Shown here: positions 54,235 to 63,480 of the stretch, one piece after another
How the letters are laid out: each line of letters starts with the position of its first letter
Numbering within the stretch: the stretch's first letter is position 1
From: Acidocella aquatica
GTDB taxonomy: Bacteria; Pseudomonadota; Alphaproteobacteria; Acetobacterales; Acetobacteraceae
Assembly (NCBI RefSeq): GCF_030160635.1
Contig: NZ_BSOS01000007.1
Span: 1-64,000, forward strand
Reading direction: 5' to 3'
Length of the DNA: 64,000 nucleotides
Program-made: the position numbers and the translations under genes
The notes under the pieces: generated by a model
Told to the model about the DNA's origin: nothing
Database searches by the model: none
Seen by the model: the letters and a program-made list of their open reading frames with translations, nothing else

Positions 54235-54262
54235 TTGCCGCGGCGCACAATTTGGATATAGT
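54235..54262 (+). promoter_or_regulatory. Candidate sigma-70 promoter of hfq
   Basis: TTGCCG and TATAGT with a 16-base spacer, about 109 bases upstream of the hfq start codon. Confidence 0.5.
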
Positions 54263-54370
54263 CGAAACAGCCGGTGCCGCGCGCCACGCAGGTACCGGTA
54301 AACTTTATGCTTTTAGGATAACCCGACTCAATCATCGTCCGCAGGACGACAAAAACAAAGGATAACCGAC

Positions 54371-54697
54371 GTGGCCAACGATAAGTCTCAGAACGTACAG
54401 GACGTGTTCCTCAATCATGTCCGCAAGAGCAAGACACCCGTAACGGTGTTTCTTGTGAATGGCGTTAAATTACAGGGTGTTATCACCTGGTTTGATAATT
54501 TCTCCGTGCTGCTGCGCCGCGATGGGCATACCCAGCTTGTGTATAAGCACGCGATCAGCACCGTGATGCCGGGTGCGCCGATCATGCTCTTTGACGCCTC
54601 CAAGGCCGAGGGCGCGGCGCCGCCGGTTGATACCACGGGAACGCTGAAGCTGAACCGCGCGGCCGAACCGCAGTACGACCCGGACATGGACAACTGA
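54371..54697 (+). CDS. hfq: RNA chaperone Hfq
   Basis: A 108-residue Sm-like hexameric RNA chaperone. Sm1 motif ([27 protein letters not shown]) and Sm2 motif ([13 protein letters not shown], with the Y-K-H signature) are intact. The distal-face residues and an acidic C-terminal tail ([11 protein letters not shown]) follow. It starts at GTG 54371 with AAAGGA 9 bases upstream. It is followed by hflX, a widespread arrangement. Confidence 0.98.
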   Translation: MANDKSQNVQDVFLNHVRKSKTPVTVFLVNGVKLQGVITWFDNFSVLLRRDGHTQLVYKHAISTVMPGAPIMLFDASKAEGAAPPVDTTGTLKLNRAAEPQYDPDMDN

Positions 54698-54732
54698 CCT
54701 CGCGCGAAGATGGCGGGACACCCGCCCGGCAG

Positions 54733-56013
54733 ATGAAAGAGACGGCGCCGCCTCCCAAACGGGCGGCCATACTCCTCCCCTGGGATAAATCCGTTGCCCG
54801 GTTGAGCGCGGCCTCGCGCTCGGCGGAGGCGCGTCTGGCCGAGGCCGTGGGGCTGGCGGCGAGCATCGGCCTCGTGGTGGTGCATGAACATGTGTTCGTC
54901 ACCCGCAGCGTTACGCCCGCAACCTTGTTCGGCAAGGGGCAGGTGGAAATGGCCCGCGCCGCCTTGGCGGAGGCGCAGGTTGACGTGGCGGTGGTGGATG
55001 CCAGCCTGACCCCGGTGCAGCAGCGCAACCTGGAGACCGCCTGGGGCGTGAAGGTGATCGACCGGACGGGGCTGATCCTGGATATTTTTGGCGCCCGGGC
55101 GCGCACCCGTGAGGGCGCGTTGCAGGTGGAGCTGGCGCATCTGGAGTATCAGCGCTCGCGGCTGGTGCGTTCGTGGACCCATCTGGAGCGCCAGCGCGGC
55201 GGCTTTGGGTTTTTAGGCGGGCCGGGGGAGACGCAGATCGAGGCGGACCGGCGCTTGATCGGCGATAGGATCACGCGGCTGCGGCTGGAGCTTGAGGATG
55301 TGCGCCGCACGCGCGGGCTGCACCGGGGGGCGCGCAAGAAGGTGCCCTACCCTGTGGTCGCGCTGGTGGGCTATACCAATGCCGGAAAATCAACGCTTTT
55401 TAATGCGCTGACCGGAGCTGAGGTGATGGCGGAGGACCAGCTTTTCGCCACGCTCGACCCAACGATGCGCGGGGTTGCGCTGCCCTCCGGCCGGCAGATC
55501 ATTCTCTCCGATACCGTGGGCTTCATCTCCGACCTGCCGACCGAGCTGGTGGCGGCGTTCCGCGCCACGCTGGAGGAGGTGGCGGAAGCCGATGTGTTGC
55601 TGCATGTGCGCGACGTGGCGCACCCCGACGCGGCGGCGCAGGCGGCGGATGTGCGCGCGGTGCTCAACCGCATGGCCAAGGATGGCACGCTGGATGAGAA
55701 TTGGCAGGACCGCACGCTGGAAGTTCTGAACAAGGCGGATCTGCTGGGTGGCGTGGAGCGTGTGATCCAGGGCGAGGGCATCGCGGTCTCGGCCCTCACC
55801 GGCGAAGGGCTGGAGCGCCTGCGCGCTGAGATCGACGCGCGGCTGGCGGCACGGATGGAGGTGCTGGTGGCGGAAATTCCGGTTGCCGACGGCGCGAAAA
55901 TTGCCTGGCTGTATCGCAACGGCGAGGTGCTGGCGCGTGAGGACGGCGAGGAAATGGTGAAGCTGCGTGTGCGCATGACCGCCACCGGCAAAGCGCGGTT
56001 CGAGCGGCTGTGA
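54733..56013 (+). CDS. hflX: Ribosome-associated GTPase HflX
   Basis: A 426-residue GTPase that splits or rescues stalled ribosomes. The N-terminal HflX domain has TLFGKGQVE, DRTGLILDIFGARARTREGALQVELAHLEY and the glycine-rich GGFGFLGGPGETQIEADRR. The G domain has GYTNAGKST (about 213-221), switch II DTVGFISDLP and NKADLL (NKxD). It starts 35 bases after hfq and overlaps the next gene (GTGA at 56010). It leads a run of six overlapping genes. Confidence 0.96.
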   Translation: MKETAPPPKRAAILLPWDKSVARLSAASRSAEARLAEAVGLAASIGLVVVHEHVFVTRSVTPATLFGKGQVEMARAALAEAQVDVAVVDASLTPVQQRNLETAWGVKVIDRTGLILDIFGARARTREGALQVELAHLEYQRSRLVRSWTHLERQRGGFGFLGGPGETQIEADRRLIGDRITRLRLELEDVRRTRGLHRGARKKVPYPVVALVGYTNAGKSTLFNALTGAEVMAEDQLFATLDPTMRGVALPSGRQIILSDTVGFISDLPTELVAAFRATLEEVAEADVLLHVRDVAHPDAAAQAADVRAVLNRMAKDGTLDENWQDRTLEVLNKADLLGGVERVIQGEGIAVSALTGEGLERLRAEIDARLAARMEVLVAEIPVADGAKIAWLYRNGEVLAREDGEEMVKLRVRMTATGKARFERL

Positions 56014-56816
56014 TCGAGGAGGTGATCCGCCTGCTGCGCGAGGTGTCGCGCACTGAGATCATGCCGCGCTTCAAGCATCTGGTCGAAGGCGATGTGCGGA
56101 CCAAATCCGGCCCGCTGGACCCGGTGACGGTGGCCGATGAGGCGGCCGAACGGGCGCTGGATGCGGGGTTGCGGGCACTCTTTCCGGGCGATGACGTGCT
56201 GGGCGAAGAGGCGGCTTCGGCCGATGAGTCGCTGCTGGGGCGCCTGGCGCGGCCGGGGCGGGTTTGGATTATCGACCCGATTGACGGCACCGCGAATTTT
56301 GCCGCCGAGCTGCCGCTGTTTGGCGTTATGGCGGCGCTGGTGGAGGAAGACCGGATTTTAGCCGGGTTCATCCATGATCCGGTGAGCGATGATACCGCGG
56401 TCGCGACGCTGGGTGGCGGCGCCTGGATGGTGGCGGCCGATGGCGCGCGGCGGCGGCTGCGGGTGGCGGCGCCGGTTCCCGTGGCGCGGATGACCGGCTC
56501 AATGTCCTGGCGGTATATGGAAGAGCCATTGCGCAGCCATGTGCTCCACCGGCTGGACCGGATGGCGGCGGTGACCGATTATCGCTGCGCCGCGCATCAA
56601 TACCGCATGCTGGCCGCCGGGCATTGCCACGCGCAGATGTTCCGCAAGCTGCTGCCCTGGGACCATGCGGCGGGGTTTTTATTGCACCAGGAGGCTGGCG
56701 GCTATGGGCGGCGGTTTGATGGCTCGGCCTACACCCCCTCGGTCACCGGCGGCGGGCTGCTGCTGACACCCGATGCGGCAAGCTGGAAGGAACTGGCCGA
56801 GGCTTTGCTGCGATGA
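56010..56816 (+). CDS. Inositol monophosphatase family protein
   Basis: A 268-residue Mg-dependent phosphatase fold. Metal and catalytic motifs: GEEAAS (E of motif 1), WIIDPIDGTANF (the D-P-x-D-G-T core) and the C-terminal PWDHAAGFLLHQEAGG. Activities in the family include inositol-1-phosphatase, fructose-1,6-bisphosphatase, histidinol phosphatase and CysQ-type PAP phosphatase, and the sequence does not decide. It starts at a GTG overlapping the hflX stop and is coupled by ATGA to the following sulfotransferase-like gene; a PAP-hydrolysing role would make sense beside a sulfotransferase but is inference. Confidence 0.88.
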   Translation: MIEEVIRLLREVSRTEIMPRFKHLVEGDVRTKSGPLDPVTVADEAAERALDAGLRALFPGDDVLGEEAASADESLLGRLARPGRVWIIDPIDGTANFAAELPLFGVMAALVEEDRILAGFIHDPVSDDTAVATLGGGAWMVAADGARRRLRVAAPVPVARMTGSMSWRYMEEPLRSHVLHRLDRMAAVTDYRCAAHQYRMLAAGHCHAQMFRKLLPWDHAAGFLLHQEAGGYGRRFDGSAYTPSVTGGGLLLTPDAASWKELAEALLR

Positions 56817-57898
56817 GCGCAGGGGGGCGCAAGGCGGTGCTGGTGCTGGGGATGCATCGCAGCGGCACATCGGCGCTGGCCAGATTGTTGAACCTGTGCG
56901 GCGCGGCGTTGCCGGAGGGGCTGGTTGAGGCGGCGGCGGATGTGAATGCCGCCGGATTCTGGGAAGCGCGGGCGCTGCTGGCGCTGCATGATGAGATTTT
57001 GGAAGCGGCGGGCGGCTCCTGGCATGATCTGCGGGCGCTGGATGCGGGCTGGTTCGCCGGTGCGCCGGCGCGGGCCTTTCGCGCGCGGCTGGGCGCATTG
57101 CTGGCCAGCGAATATGGCAAAGCGCCACTGCTGCTGGTGAAAGACCCCAGGTTGTGCCGGTTGCTGCCGCTGTGGCGCCCGGTGCTGGCGGAGCTGGGCA
57201 TTGAGCCGCTGGTGGTGCTGGCGGTGCGCCATCCGCTGGAGGTCGCCGCCTCGCTGCGCGCGCGCGACGGGTTTGGCGAAGGCAAGGCGCTGTTGCTGTG
57301 GCTGCGCCATGTGCTGGCCGCCGAGCATGCCAGCCGGGGCATGAGGCGCGCGTTCGTGACCTATGAGCAGATGTTGGCCGATGCGCCGGGCACGGTTGAG
57401 CGGCTGGGCCGGGAGCTGGAGTTGGACTGGCCCCGCCCGCCAGAGACCGTGGCGGCGGAAATGGCGGCGTTTTTATCCCCTGCCCTGCGTCACCATGAAT
57501 GTGATGCGGACGAGGTGCTGGGAAACTCGGCTGTACCCTGGGAAGTGCGCGAGGCGTATCGCTGGCACATAGCGGCGGCGGCCGGTGAGGCGCCCGGTGA
57601 TGGGCTGGATGCGATCGCAGCTGATCTGGCCGTGGCGGAGCCGCTGTTTGGCGGTGCGCTGGCGGCGCTGGAGGATGCGGCACGCACCCGCGCGGCGGAG
57701 CTGCGGCACTGGATTGGTTCAGCCGTGGAACGCTATGAGGCAATTGTGACATTGCGGGCGTATATCGAGCATCAGCAGCGGGAAATTGATGCGCTGGCGG
57801 CGCATGCGCGGGCGATTGAGAGCAGCCGCATGTGGCGGGCGCTGGCGCCGGTGCGCGGGGTGGTGCGGCGGTTGCGCGGACGGGGGGAAGTGGCTTGA
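56813..57898 (+). CDS. Sulfotransferase-like protein with C-terminal helical region
   Basis: A 361-residue protein with an N-terminal P-loop VLVLGMHRSGTSALARLLNL (about 9-28), the 5'-phosphosulfate motif of COG3551-type sulfotransferases. LLLVKDPRLCRLLPLW and VLAVRHPLEVAASLRARDGF follow, with the 3'-phosphate region. The C-terminal 60 residues (YIEHQQREIDALAAHARAIESSRMWRALAPVRGVVRRLRGRG) form a helical, basic tail often found in proteins of polysaccharide clusters. It overlaps the preceding phosphatase and the following binding protein gene. The acceptor is unknown. Confidence 0.85.
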   Translation: MSAGGRKAVLVLGMHRSGTSALARLLNLCGAALPEGLVEAAADVNAAGFWEARALLALHDEILEAAGGSWHDLRALDAGWFAGAPARAFRARLGALLASEYGKAPLLLVKDPRLCRLLPLWRPVLAELGIEPLVVLAVRHPLEVAASLRARDGFGEGKALLLWLRHVLAAEHASRGMRRAFVTYEQMLADAPGTVERLGRELELDWPRPPETVAAEMAAFLSPALRHHECDADEVLGNSAVPWEVREAYRWHIAAAAGEAPGDGLDAIAADLAVAEPLFGGALAALEDAARTRAAELRHWIGSAVERYEAIVTLRAYIEHQQREIDALAAHARAIESSRMWRALAPVRGVVRRLRGRGEVA

Positions 57899-58764
57899 GG
57901 CTTTTCAGGCGGGGTGTGCTGGCCGGGCTGGCCGGGCTGGCGCTGAGCCGGGCCGCGCGGGCGGCCGGGCCGCTGCGCATTGTGGCGGCGGAGAATATGT
58001 ATGGGGATATCGCCGCGCAGATAAGCGGCGGGCTGGCGCGCGTGACCAGCATACTGAAGAACCCGAACGAAGATCCGCATATGTTCTCGGCCAGCCCCTC
58101 GGTGGCGCGCGAACTGGCGGCGGCGGATGTCGTCATTGTCAACGGCGCCGATTATGACCCCTGGATGGCCCCCCTGCTGGCGGCCTCCGCGGCGCCGGGG
58201 CGGGTGGTGATAAATGTCGCGGCGCTGCTGGGGCGCAAGCCGGGGGATAATCCGCATCTGTGGTACGACCCGGCGGCGGCGCCGGCACTCATCGCGCGGC
58301 TGGTGGCGGTGCTGGCGGCGAAGGATGCTGCCAATGCCTCGGTGTATCAGCGCAATGGCGCCGGGTTGCTGGCCGCGCTGGCGCCGGTTTATGCGCGCGT
58401 GGCGGCGCTGCGTGCGAAATACGCCGGGACGCCGGTAAGCGCGACCGAGCCGGTGTTCGGGCTGATGGCGCGGGCGCTGGGGCTGGTGATGCGCAACCAG
58501 GATTTTCAGCGCGCGGTGATGAACGGCACGGAACCCGCACCTTCTGACGTGGGGGCGTTCGAGGATGATCTGCGGCTGCGGCGGGTGCGGGTGTTGTTCT
58601 ATAACGCGCAGGTCACGGATGACCTGACCGCCTCGCTGCTGGCGCTGGCGCGGCGCTCCGGCGTGCCGGTGGTGGGGGTGAGCGAAACCGAGCCAGCGGG
58701 GGTGAATTATCAGGCCTGGCTGGCCAGTGGACTGGACGCGGCGGATAAGGCACTGGGTGGCTGA
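57895..58764 (+). CDS. Metal ABC transporter substrate-binding protein (ZnuA/TroA family)
   Basis: A 289-residue periplasmic binding protein. I take the TTG at 57895, which overlaps the previous stop (TTGA) and follows GGGGGGAAG. It gives a proper signal peptide MRLFRRGVLAGLAGLALSRAARA. Putative metal ligands are H62 (EDPHMF), H121 (DNPHLWYDP) and E185 (SATEPVFG), with an aspartate near VTDD. A glutamate at the third site, rather than a histidine, is seen in Mn-binding members, so Mn or Zn are both possible. It is followed by an ATPase and a permease, a full importer. Confidence 0.9.
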   Translation: MRLFRRGVLAGLAGLALSRAARAAGPLRIVAAENMYGDIAAQISGGLARVTSILKNPNEDPHMFSASPSVARELAAADVVIVNGADYDPWMAPLLAASAAPGRVVINVAALLGRKPGDNPHLWYDPAAAPALIARLVAVLAAKDAANASVYQRNGAGLLAALAPVYARVAALRAKYAGTPVSATEPVFGLMARALGLVMRNQDFQRAVMNGTEPAPSDVGAFEDDLRLRRVRVLFYNAQVTDDLTASLLALARRSGVPVVGVSETEPAGVNYQAWLASGLDAADKALGG

Positions 58765-59546
58765 TGATTTCACTGCAAAATGTCACCATCACGCGCGGCG
58801 GGCAGGATGTGTTGCGCGACATATCGCTGACGTTTCGCGACAGCGAATTTGTCGGCGTGCTGGGGCCGAACGGGGCCGGGAAAACCACGCTGTTCCGCGC
58901 GATTCTGGGGCTGCAGCCGCTCAGTGCCGGGCGCATTGAGGTGTTCGGCGCCCCGGCGCGGCGGGGGAACCAGGATATCGGCTATATGCCGCAGACGCGC
59001 AGCACCCTGCCCGCCTCCAACATCTGTGGGTTCGATGTTTTGGCCAATGCCGCGCGCGGACATGAGTTTGGCTTGCCGCTGAGCAGCCGGCGGCTGCGCG
59101 AAGAGGTGATGGCGGCGCTGGAGGATGTGGACGGGGTGGAGCTGGCGGCGCGGCCGCTGGCGCGGCTCTCCGGCGGGCAGCGGCAGCGCCTGTTGCTGGC
59201 CGCCGCCCTGTTGGGGGCACCGAAGCTGCTGCTGCTGGATGAGCCGCTGATCAGCCTGGACCCGGCGGCCCAGGCGGCGATGATCGCGCTGATCGCACGG
59301 CTGCGGCGCACGCGCGATCTGACCGTATTATTCGCCGCGCACGATATAAATCCGCTGCTCGGCAGCATGGACCGTGTGCTCTATCTCTCCGGCGGGCATG
59401 CCGCGCTGGGCACGGTGGACGAGGTGATCACCAGCGAGGGGCTTTCGAAGCTCTATGGCTCCGAAATTGAGGTGCTGCGCGCGGGGGGGCGGATTTTCGT
59501 CCTCTCCGACCGGCCCGATGCCCACCATGCGTGCGACCATGCTTGA
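58764..59546 (+). CDS. Metal ABC transporter ATP-binding protein
   Basis: A 260-residue ABC ATPase. Walker A GPNGAGKTT (about 33-41), Q-loop GYMPQTRS, signature LSGGQRQRLLLA, Walker B LLLLDEPLISLDP and H-loop FAAHDINPLLG. The pattern fits the ZnuC/MntB family. It overlaps the binding protein gene by one base (TGATG) and the permease gene by eight. It energises uptake of the metal bound by the preceding protein. Confidence 0.95.
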   Translation: MISLQNVTITRGGQDVLRDISLTFRDSEFVGVLGPNGAGKTTLFRAILGLQPLSAGRIEVFGAPARRGNQDIGYMPQTRSTLPASNICGFDVLANAARGHEFGLPLSSRRLREEVMAALEDVDGVELAARPLARLSGGQRQRLLLAAALLGAPKLLLLDEPLISLDPAAQAAMIALIARLRRTRDLTVLFAAHDINPLLGSMDRVLYLSGGHAALGTVDEVITSEGLSKLYGSEIEVLRAGGRIFVLSDRPDAHHACDHA

Positions 59547-60321
59547 TTACGATTTCATGCGCCATGCGTTTCTCGCAGCCGGAATTGTGGCCGTGCTGGC
59601 GGGGTTTGTCGGCTATTTTCTGGTGCTGCGGGGGCAGGCATTCGCCGGGCATGCGCTGAGCCACGTCGGCTTTGCCGGGGCCACGGGGGCGGTGCTGCTC
59701 GGGGTGTCCCCACTGGCGGGGATGCTGGGGGTGACGGTGCTGGGCGGCGTGCTGATGGGCGCGCTGGGGGAAAAGCTGGCCGAGCGCGATATCGCCATCG
59801 GGGTGATTTTAACCATGTCGCTCGGGCTGGGGCTGTTGTTCCTGCATTTTTTCACCAGCTATGCGACCGCTGCGACGGCGCTGCTGTTTGGCGATGTGCT
59901 GGGGGTGGATCTGCCGACGATCTATGCGCTGCTGGGTCTGGCGGCGCTCTCGCTGGGGATATTGGGGGTGATTGCACGCCCGTTGCTGTTTGCCAGCCTT
60001 AACCCGGAGCTGGCGGAGGCAAAGGGGGTTTCGCTGCGCGGGCTGGGGCTGGTGTTTCTGGGGATCGTGGGGCTGACCACGGCGGCCAGCGCGCAGATTG
60101 TGGGCGTGTTGCTGGTGTTCGCGCTCATGGTTGGCCCGGCGGCGACGGCGCAGCGGCTGAGCACGCGGCTGGCGCCCGGGCTGGGGCTGGCGGCGGGGAT
60201 TGCGCTGGCCGAGGCATGGGCGGGGATCGCGCTCAGCTATTACACAGACTGGCCGGCGAGCTTCTGGATTTCAGCGCTCAGCGGCGGGATGTATCTGTTG
60301 AGTCTGGCCCGCCGCAGATAG
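59539..60321 (+). CDS. Metal ABC transporter permease
   Basis: A 260-residue, about eight- or nine-helix ABC-3 family permease (ZnuB/MntC type). It contains GQAFAGHALSHVGFAGATGAVLLGVSP, GVILTMSLGLGLLFLHFFTSYATAATALLFGDVLGV and EAKGVSLRGLGLVFLGIVGLTTAASAQIVGVLLVFALMVGPAATA, the usual family order. ATG 59539 (MLDYDFMRHAF) is chosen; ATG 59527 (MRATMLDYD) is possible. It is the last gene of the hflX-led run, convergent with merR at a 60-base gap without a clear terminator. Confidence 0.95.
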   Translation: MLDYDFMRHAFLAAGIVAVLAGFVGYFLVLRGQAFAGHALSHVGFAGATGAVLLGVSPLAGMLGVTVLGGVLMGALGEKLAERDIAIGVILTMSLGLGLLFLHFFTSYATAATALLFGDVLGVDLPTIYALLGLAALSLGILGVIARPLLFASLNPELAEAKGVSLRGLGLVFLGIVGLTTAASAQIVGVLLVFALMVGPAATAQRLSTRLAPGLGLAAGIALAEAWAGIALSYYTDWPASFWISALSGGMYLLSLARRR

Positions 60322-60381
60322 TTAATTCCGGTCTCCCATCAGGCAGCCCGGAAACTCACATTCGCGCCAAATCGCTCCAAT

Positions 60382-61029
60382 CTATCCGAGCAGACCGCGC
60401 AGTTCTTCAAGCGCGGCGAGCGTTTCACTGAGCAGGGCGCGCAAACGCTGGTTTTCCTGGGTGACAGATGCATCGCTGACGGGGGCTGGCGCCGGGGCGT
60501 GCGGGAGCACCTCGAGCGGCTCGATCTCCGGCTCAGCCTCAGGCTCCGGCAGCAGCCCGGGCATCGGCAGTTGCGGGATGATTTGCGGCGCGGCGGCCTT
60601 TTTGGCTGTCACCGGCGCGGGTACGGGAACCACGCCGCGCACGGCCTCGGCCTCGGCCGCCAGGCGTTCTTCCTGCGAGGCGGGGGGGATGTTCTCATGC
60701 AGGGCGCCGCCGCCTTCACGCAGCAGGCGCTGCACACCCTTGATGGTATACCCCTGGGTATAGAGCAGATCGGCGACACGGCGGAGCAGCAGAACATCCT
60801 CGGGGCGGTAATAACGCCGCCCGCCGCCGCGCTTGAGCGGGCGCACCTGCGGAAACTTGGTCTCCCAGAAGCGCAGCACATGCTGCGGCACATGAAGCTC
60901 GTCGGCTACCTCACTGATGGTACGGAATGCATCAGCGGTTTTGCGCGGCCGCACCCGCCCAGACTCGGCGGCGGCTTCCGGCAATGCATCGTCATCTTCG
61001 GGATAATCTTCATCCACCATGCGAACCAT
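60382..61029 (-). CDS. MerR-family transcriptional regulator
   Basis: A 215-residue protein. After an acidic leader ([21 protein letters not shown]) it has a MerR HTH (about 36-105: [69 protein letters not shown]). A proline/alanine/glutamate-rich linker and a C-terminal coiled coil [24 protein letters not shown] follow. There is no metal-binding cysteine loop. This type regularly follows ihfA in alphaproteobacteria and its regulon is unknown. It lies 11 bases after ihfA. Confidence 0.92.
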   Translation of the reverse strand: MVRMVDEDYPEDDDALPEAAAESGRVRPRKTADAFRTISEVADELHVPQHVLRFWETKFPQVRPLKRGGGRRYYRPEDVLLLRRVADLLYTQGYTIKGVQRLLREGGGALHENIPPASQEERLAAEAEAVRGVVPVPAPVTAKKAAAPQIIPQLPMPGLLPEPEAEPEIEPLEVLPHAPAPAPVSDASVTQENQRLRALLSETLAALEELRGLLG

Positions 61030-61040
61030 CAATTATTCCG

Positions 61041-61349
61041 TTACTGCCCAACCGACGGGCGGGGCGGGGCATTTACCGCGTCCCGCAGCATCTGGCTGGG
61101 GCGGAAAACAAGCACACGGCGCGGCAAAATCGGAACCTCGACGCCGGTTTTCGGGTTGCGGCCCACGCGGCGGCCCTTCTGACGGACTGAAAATGTACCG
61201 AACCCGCTAATTTTAACGGATTTTCCCGATGTCAGCGCGTCCGCCATGCGGGTCAGTGTCAATTCCAGCAAATCAGCCGATTCGTTACGCGACAGACCAA
61301 CGGCGGCATAGATCGCCTCGGTGAGTTGCGCGCGCGTCAATGTGTTCAT
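61041..61349 (-). CDS. ihfA: Integration host factor subunit alpha
   Basis: A 102-residue DNA-bending HU/IHF protein. The signature [26 protein letters not shown] (about 50-75) contains the DNA-intercalating proline in NPKTG. The N-terminal [26 protein letters not shown] distinguishes the alpha subunit. It binds specific sites with IhfB and could act at the sigma-54 promoters in this window. It follows fabH in the conserved operon. Confidence 0.96.
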   Translation of the reverse strand: MNTLTRAQLTEAIYAAVGLSRNESADLLELTLTRMADALTSGKSVKISGFGTFSVRQKGRRVGRNPKTGVEVPILPRRVLVFRPSQMLRDAVNAPPRPSVGQ

Positions 61350-61403
61350 TTTACAAGATTAGCACGCGTTCGCGCGTGGTCAACAATTGGTTTTAACTTT
61401 CCG

Positions 61404-62384
61404 TCATAAACGGAGAAGCGCAGAACCCCATGTCAAGCCACCACCGAGCGCTTCCAGCAGAACCAGCTGCCCGGGCTTGATCCGCCCGTCGTTGATCGCC
61501 TGCGCCAGCGCCAGCGGGATGCTGGCCGCCGAGGTGTTGGCGTGCTGGTCAACGGTGACCACCACCCGCTCCTGCGGCATGCCCAGCTTGCGGCCCACAC
61601 CATCAATAATCCGGCGGTTGGCCTGATGCGGCACCAGCCAGTCAATATCCTTTGATGTTATGCCGTTAGCCGTTAAAGCTTCGTTAACGGCTGAAGCCAG
61701 CAGGGTAACCGCATGGCGGAAAACCTCGCGGCCATTCATCACCAGATGGCCCGGTTTATCGGGTTGGCCGACCGCGCCGTCGACATAGAGAATATCAGCC
61801 AGCGTACCATCGGAATGCAGATGGGTGGAGAGAATGCCGGGGCCATCCGCCGCCACATCGCGCGCGCTGAGCAGCACGGCGCCGGCGCCATCGCCGAATA
61901 ATACGCAGGTGCCACGGTCGGCAAAGTTCAGAATCCGGGAATAAACTTCCGAGCCGATCACGAGAATGTGATCCGCCTGGCCGGAGCGGATCATGCCGTC
62001 GGCGATGCCGAGGCCATAAATAAAGCCGGAGCAGGCTGCCGCAATGTCAAACCCGAACGCATTTTTGGCGCCCAGCATCCCCTGCACATGCACGGCGGTT
62101 GAGGGAAATGCCTGGTCAGGCGTGGAGGTCGCGAGGATGATGGCGCCAACATCCTCAGGCGCCACGCCAGCCGTCGCCAGAGCCCCGCGCGCGGCGGCGG
62201 CGCCCATGAAGGCGCAGGTTTCATGCCGGCCGGCAAAATGGCGCTGGCGGATGCCGGTACGCTCCACGATCCACTCGTCGGAGGTGTCCACGCGCTCCGC
62301 CATTTCGGCGTTGGAGACGATTTTTTCCGGCAAATAGGTGCCGATGCCAGCCAGGATCGCGCGGCGGCGCAAGGGTTCAGACAT
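61404..62384 (-). CDS. fabH: 3-oxoacyl-[ACP] synthase III
   Basis: A 326-residue KAS III that starts fatty acid synthesis by condensing acyl-CoA with malonyl-ACP. The catalytic triad is C118 (IAAACSGFIYGL), His in WLVPHQANRRI and Asn in DQHANTSAASIPLAL. It overlaps the plsX stop by 8 bases and precedes ihfA. Confidence 0.97.
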   Translation of the reverse strand: MSEPLRRRAILAGIGTYLPEKIVSNAEMAERVDTSDEWIVERTGIRQRHFAGRHETCAFMGAAAARGALATAGVAPEDVGAIILATSTPDQAFPSTAVHVQGMLGAKNAFGFDIAAACSGFIYGLGIADGMIRSGQADHILVIGSEVYSRILNFADRGTCVLFGDGAGAVLLSARDVAADGPGILSTHLHSDGTLADILYVDGAVGQPDKPGHLVMNGREVFRHAVTLLASAVNEALTANGITSKDIDWLVPHQANRRIIDGVGRKLGMPQERVVVTVDQHANTSAASIPLALAQAINDGRIKPGQLVLLEALGGGLTWGSALLRL

Positions 62385-63429
62385 CGGGGCTGCCGGCCTG
62401 CTCGGTGGCGAGAATCGCGCTGTCCATCGCAGCCAGCCCTTCGGCGATGCGGCTGTTGAAGTCGTTGGTTATCATATCCATCGCCACATCCACCGCATGC
62501 GCAAATCCTTCAGCATCCGTTCCGCCGTGGGATTTCACCACAACGCCGTTTAATCCCAGCAGCACCGCGCCGTTATAGCGGCGGGGGTCGAGCAACTCGC
62601 GCAGGCGCCTGAGGGCGCCCCGGGCCAGCATGTAACCGGCTTTGGCCAGCGGGCCGGAGGTGAACACCCGCTTGAGCAGGTCGCCAACCAGCTTGAAGGC
62701 GCCCTCCCCGGTTTTCAGCGCGACGTTGCCGGTGAAACCATCGGTGACGATAACATTCACAGTGCCCGCGGTGATGTCATGGCCTTCGATGAAGCCGTGA
62801 AACTGCGCGCCGATCGGGCTTTCGCGCAATGTGGCGGCGGCGGCGCGGAGGATGTCGTTCCCCTTGCCTTCCTCGGAGCCGACATTGAGCAGGCCGATGG
62901 TAGGTGCTGGCAGGCCCAGCACGATTTTGGCGAACATCTCACCCATCAGGGCGAATTCAACCAGATTGCGGGAGTCGCAGACCACGTTGAGGCCGAGATC
63001 AAGCATCACCACATCGCCCTTGGCCGAGGGGGCGGTAGCCGCCATCGCCGGGCGGTCGATGCCTTGCATGGTCTTGAGGACAATTTTGGACAGGGCGAGC
63101 AGCGCCCCTGTGTTGCCTGCCGAGATCACCCCGGCGGCCTCGTTATGGTGCACGGCATCGATCGCGCGGCGCATCGAGGAGTCGCGCATGCGCAACGCCA
63201 CGGTGGGCTTCATATCCCCGGTGACGATGGCGCCGGCATGGTGCAGCGTGCTCTGGGCCTTGAGCCGCCTGGTTTTGGCAACCAGCGGCGCCAGCACCGC
63301 CTCGTCGCCAAACAACAGGAAGCGGGCCAGCGGATGCCGTACAGAGGCAATTTCGAGCCCGGCGATAATCGCCTCGGGCGCGTGATCCCCCCCCATGGCA
63401 TCCACAGCCAGTATGTTGCTCCGGCTCAT
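62377..63429 (-). CDS. plsX: Phosphate acyltransferase PlsX
   Basis: A 350-residue enzyme converting acyl-ACP to acyl-phosphate for phospholipid synthesis. Family features: AVDAMGGDHAPEAIIAGLE at the N-terminus, SAGNTGALLALSKIVLK (about 105-121), VDRPAMAA-type IDRPAMAATAP and the C-terminal LGLNGVVVKSHGGTDAEGFAHAVDVA. Normal length. It is in the usual rpmF-plsX-fabH order. Confidence 0.97.
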   Translation of the reverse strand: MSRSNILAVDAMGGDHAPEAIIAGLEIASVRHPLARFLLFGDEAVLAPLVAKTRRLKAQSTLHHAGAIVTGDMKPTVALRMRDSSMRRAIDAVHHNEAAGVISAGNTGALLALSKIVLKTMQGIDRPAMAATAPSAKGDVVMLDLGLNVVCDSRNLVEFALMGEMFAKIVLGLPAPTIGLLNVGSEEGKGNDILRAAAATLRESPIGAQFHGFIEGHDITAGTVNVIVTDGFTGNVALKTGEGAFKLVGDLLKRVFTSGPLAKAGYMLARGALRRLRELLDPRRYNGAVLLGLNGVVVKSHGGTDAEGFAHAVDVAMDMITNDFNSRIAEGLAAMDSAILATEQAGSPDV

Positions 63430-63480
63430 TGCATACCCTTGGGGGAGTTTCCTGTTGCCGATTTTACCGAAAGGAAGGCG

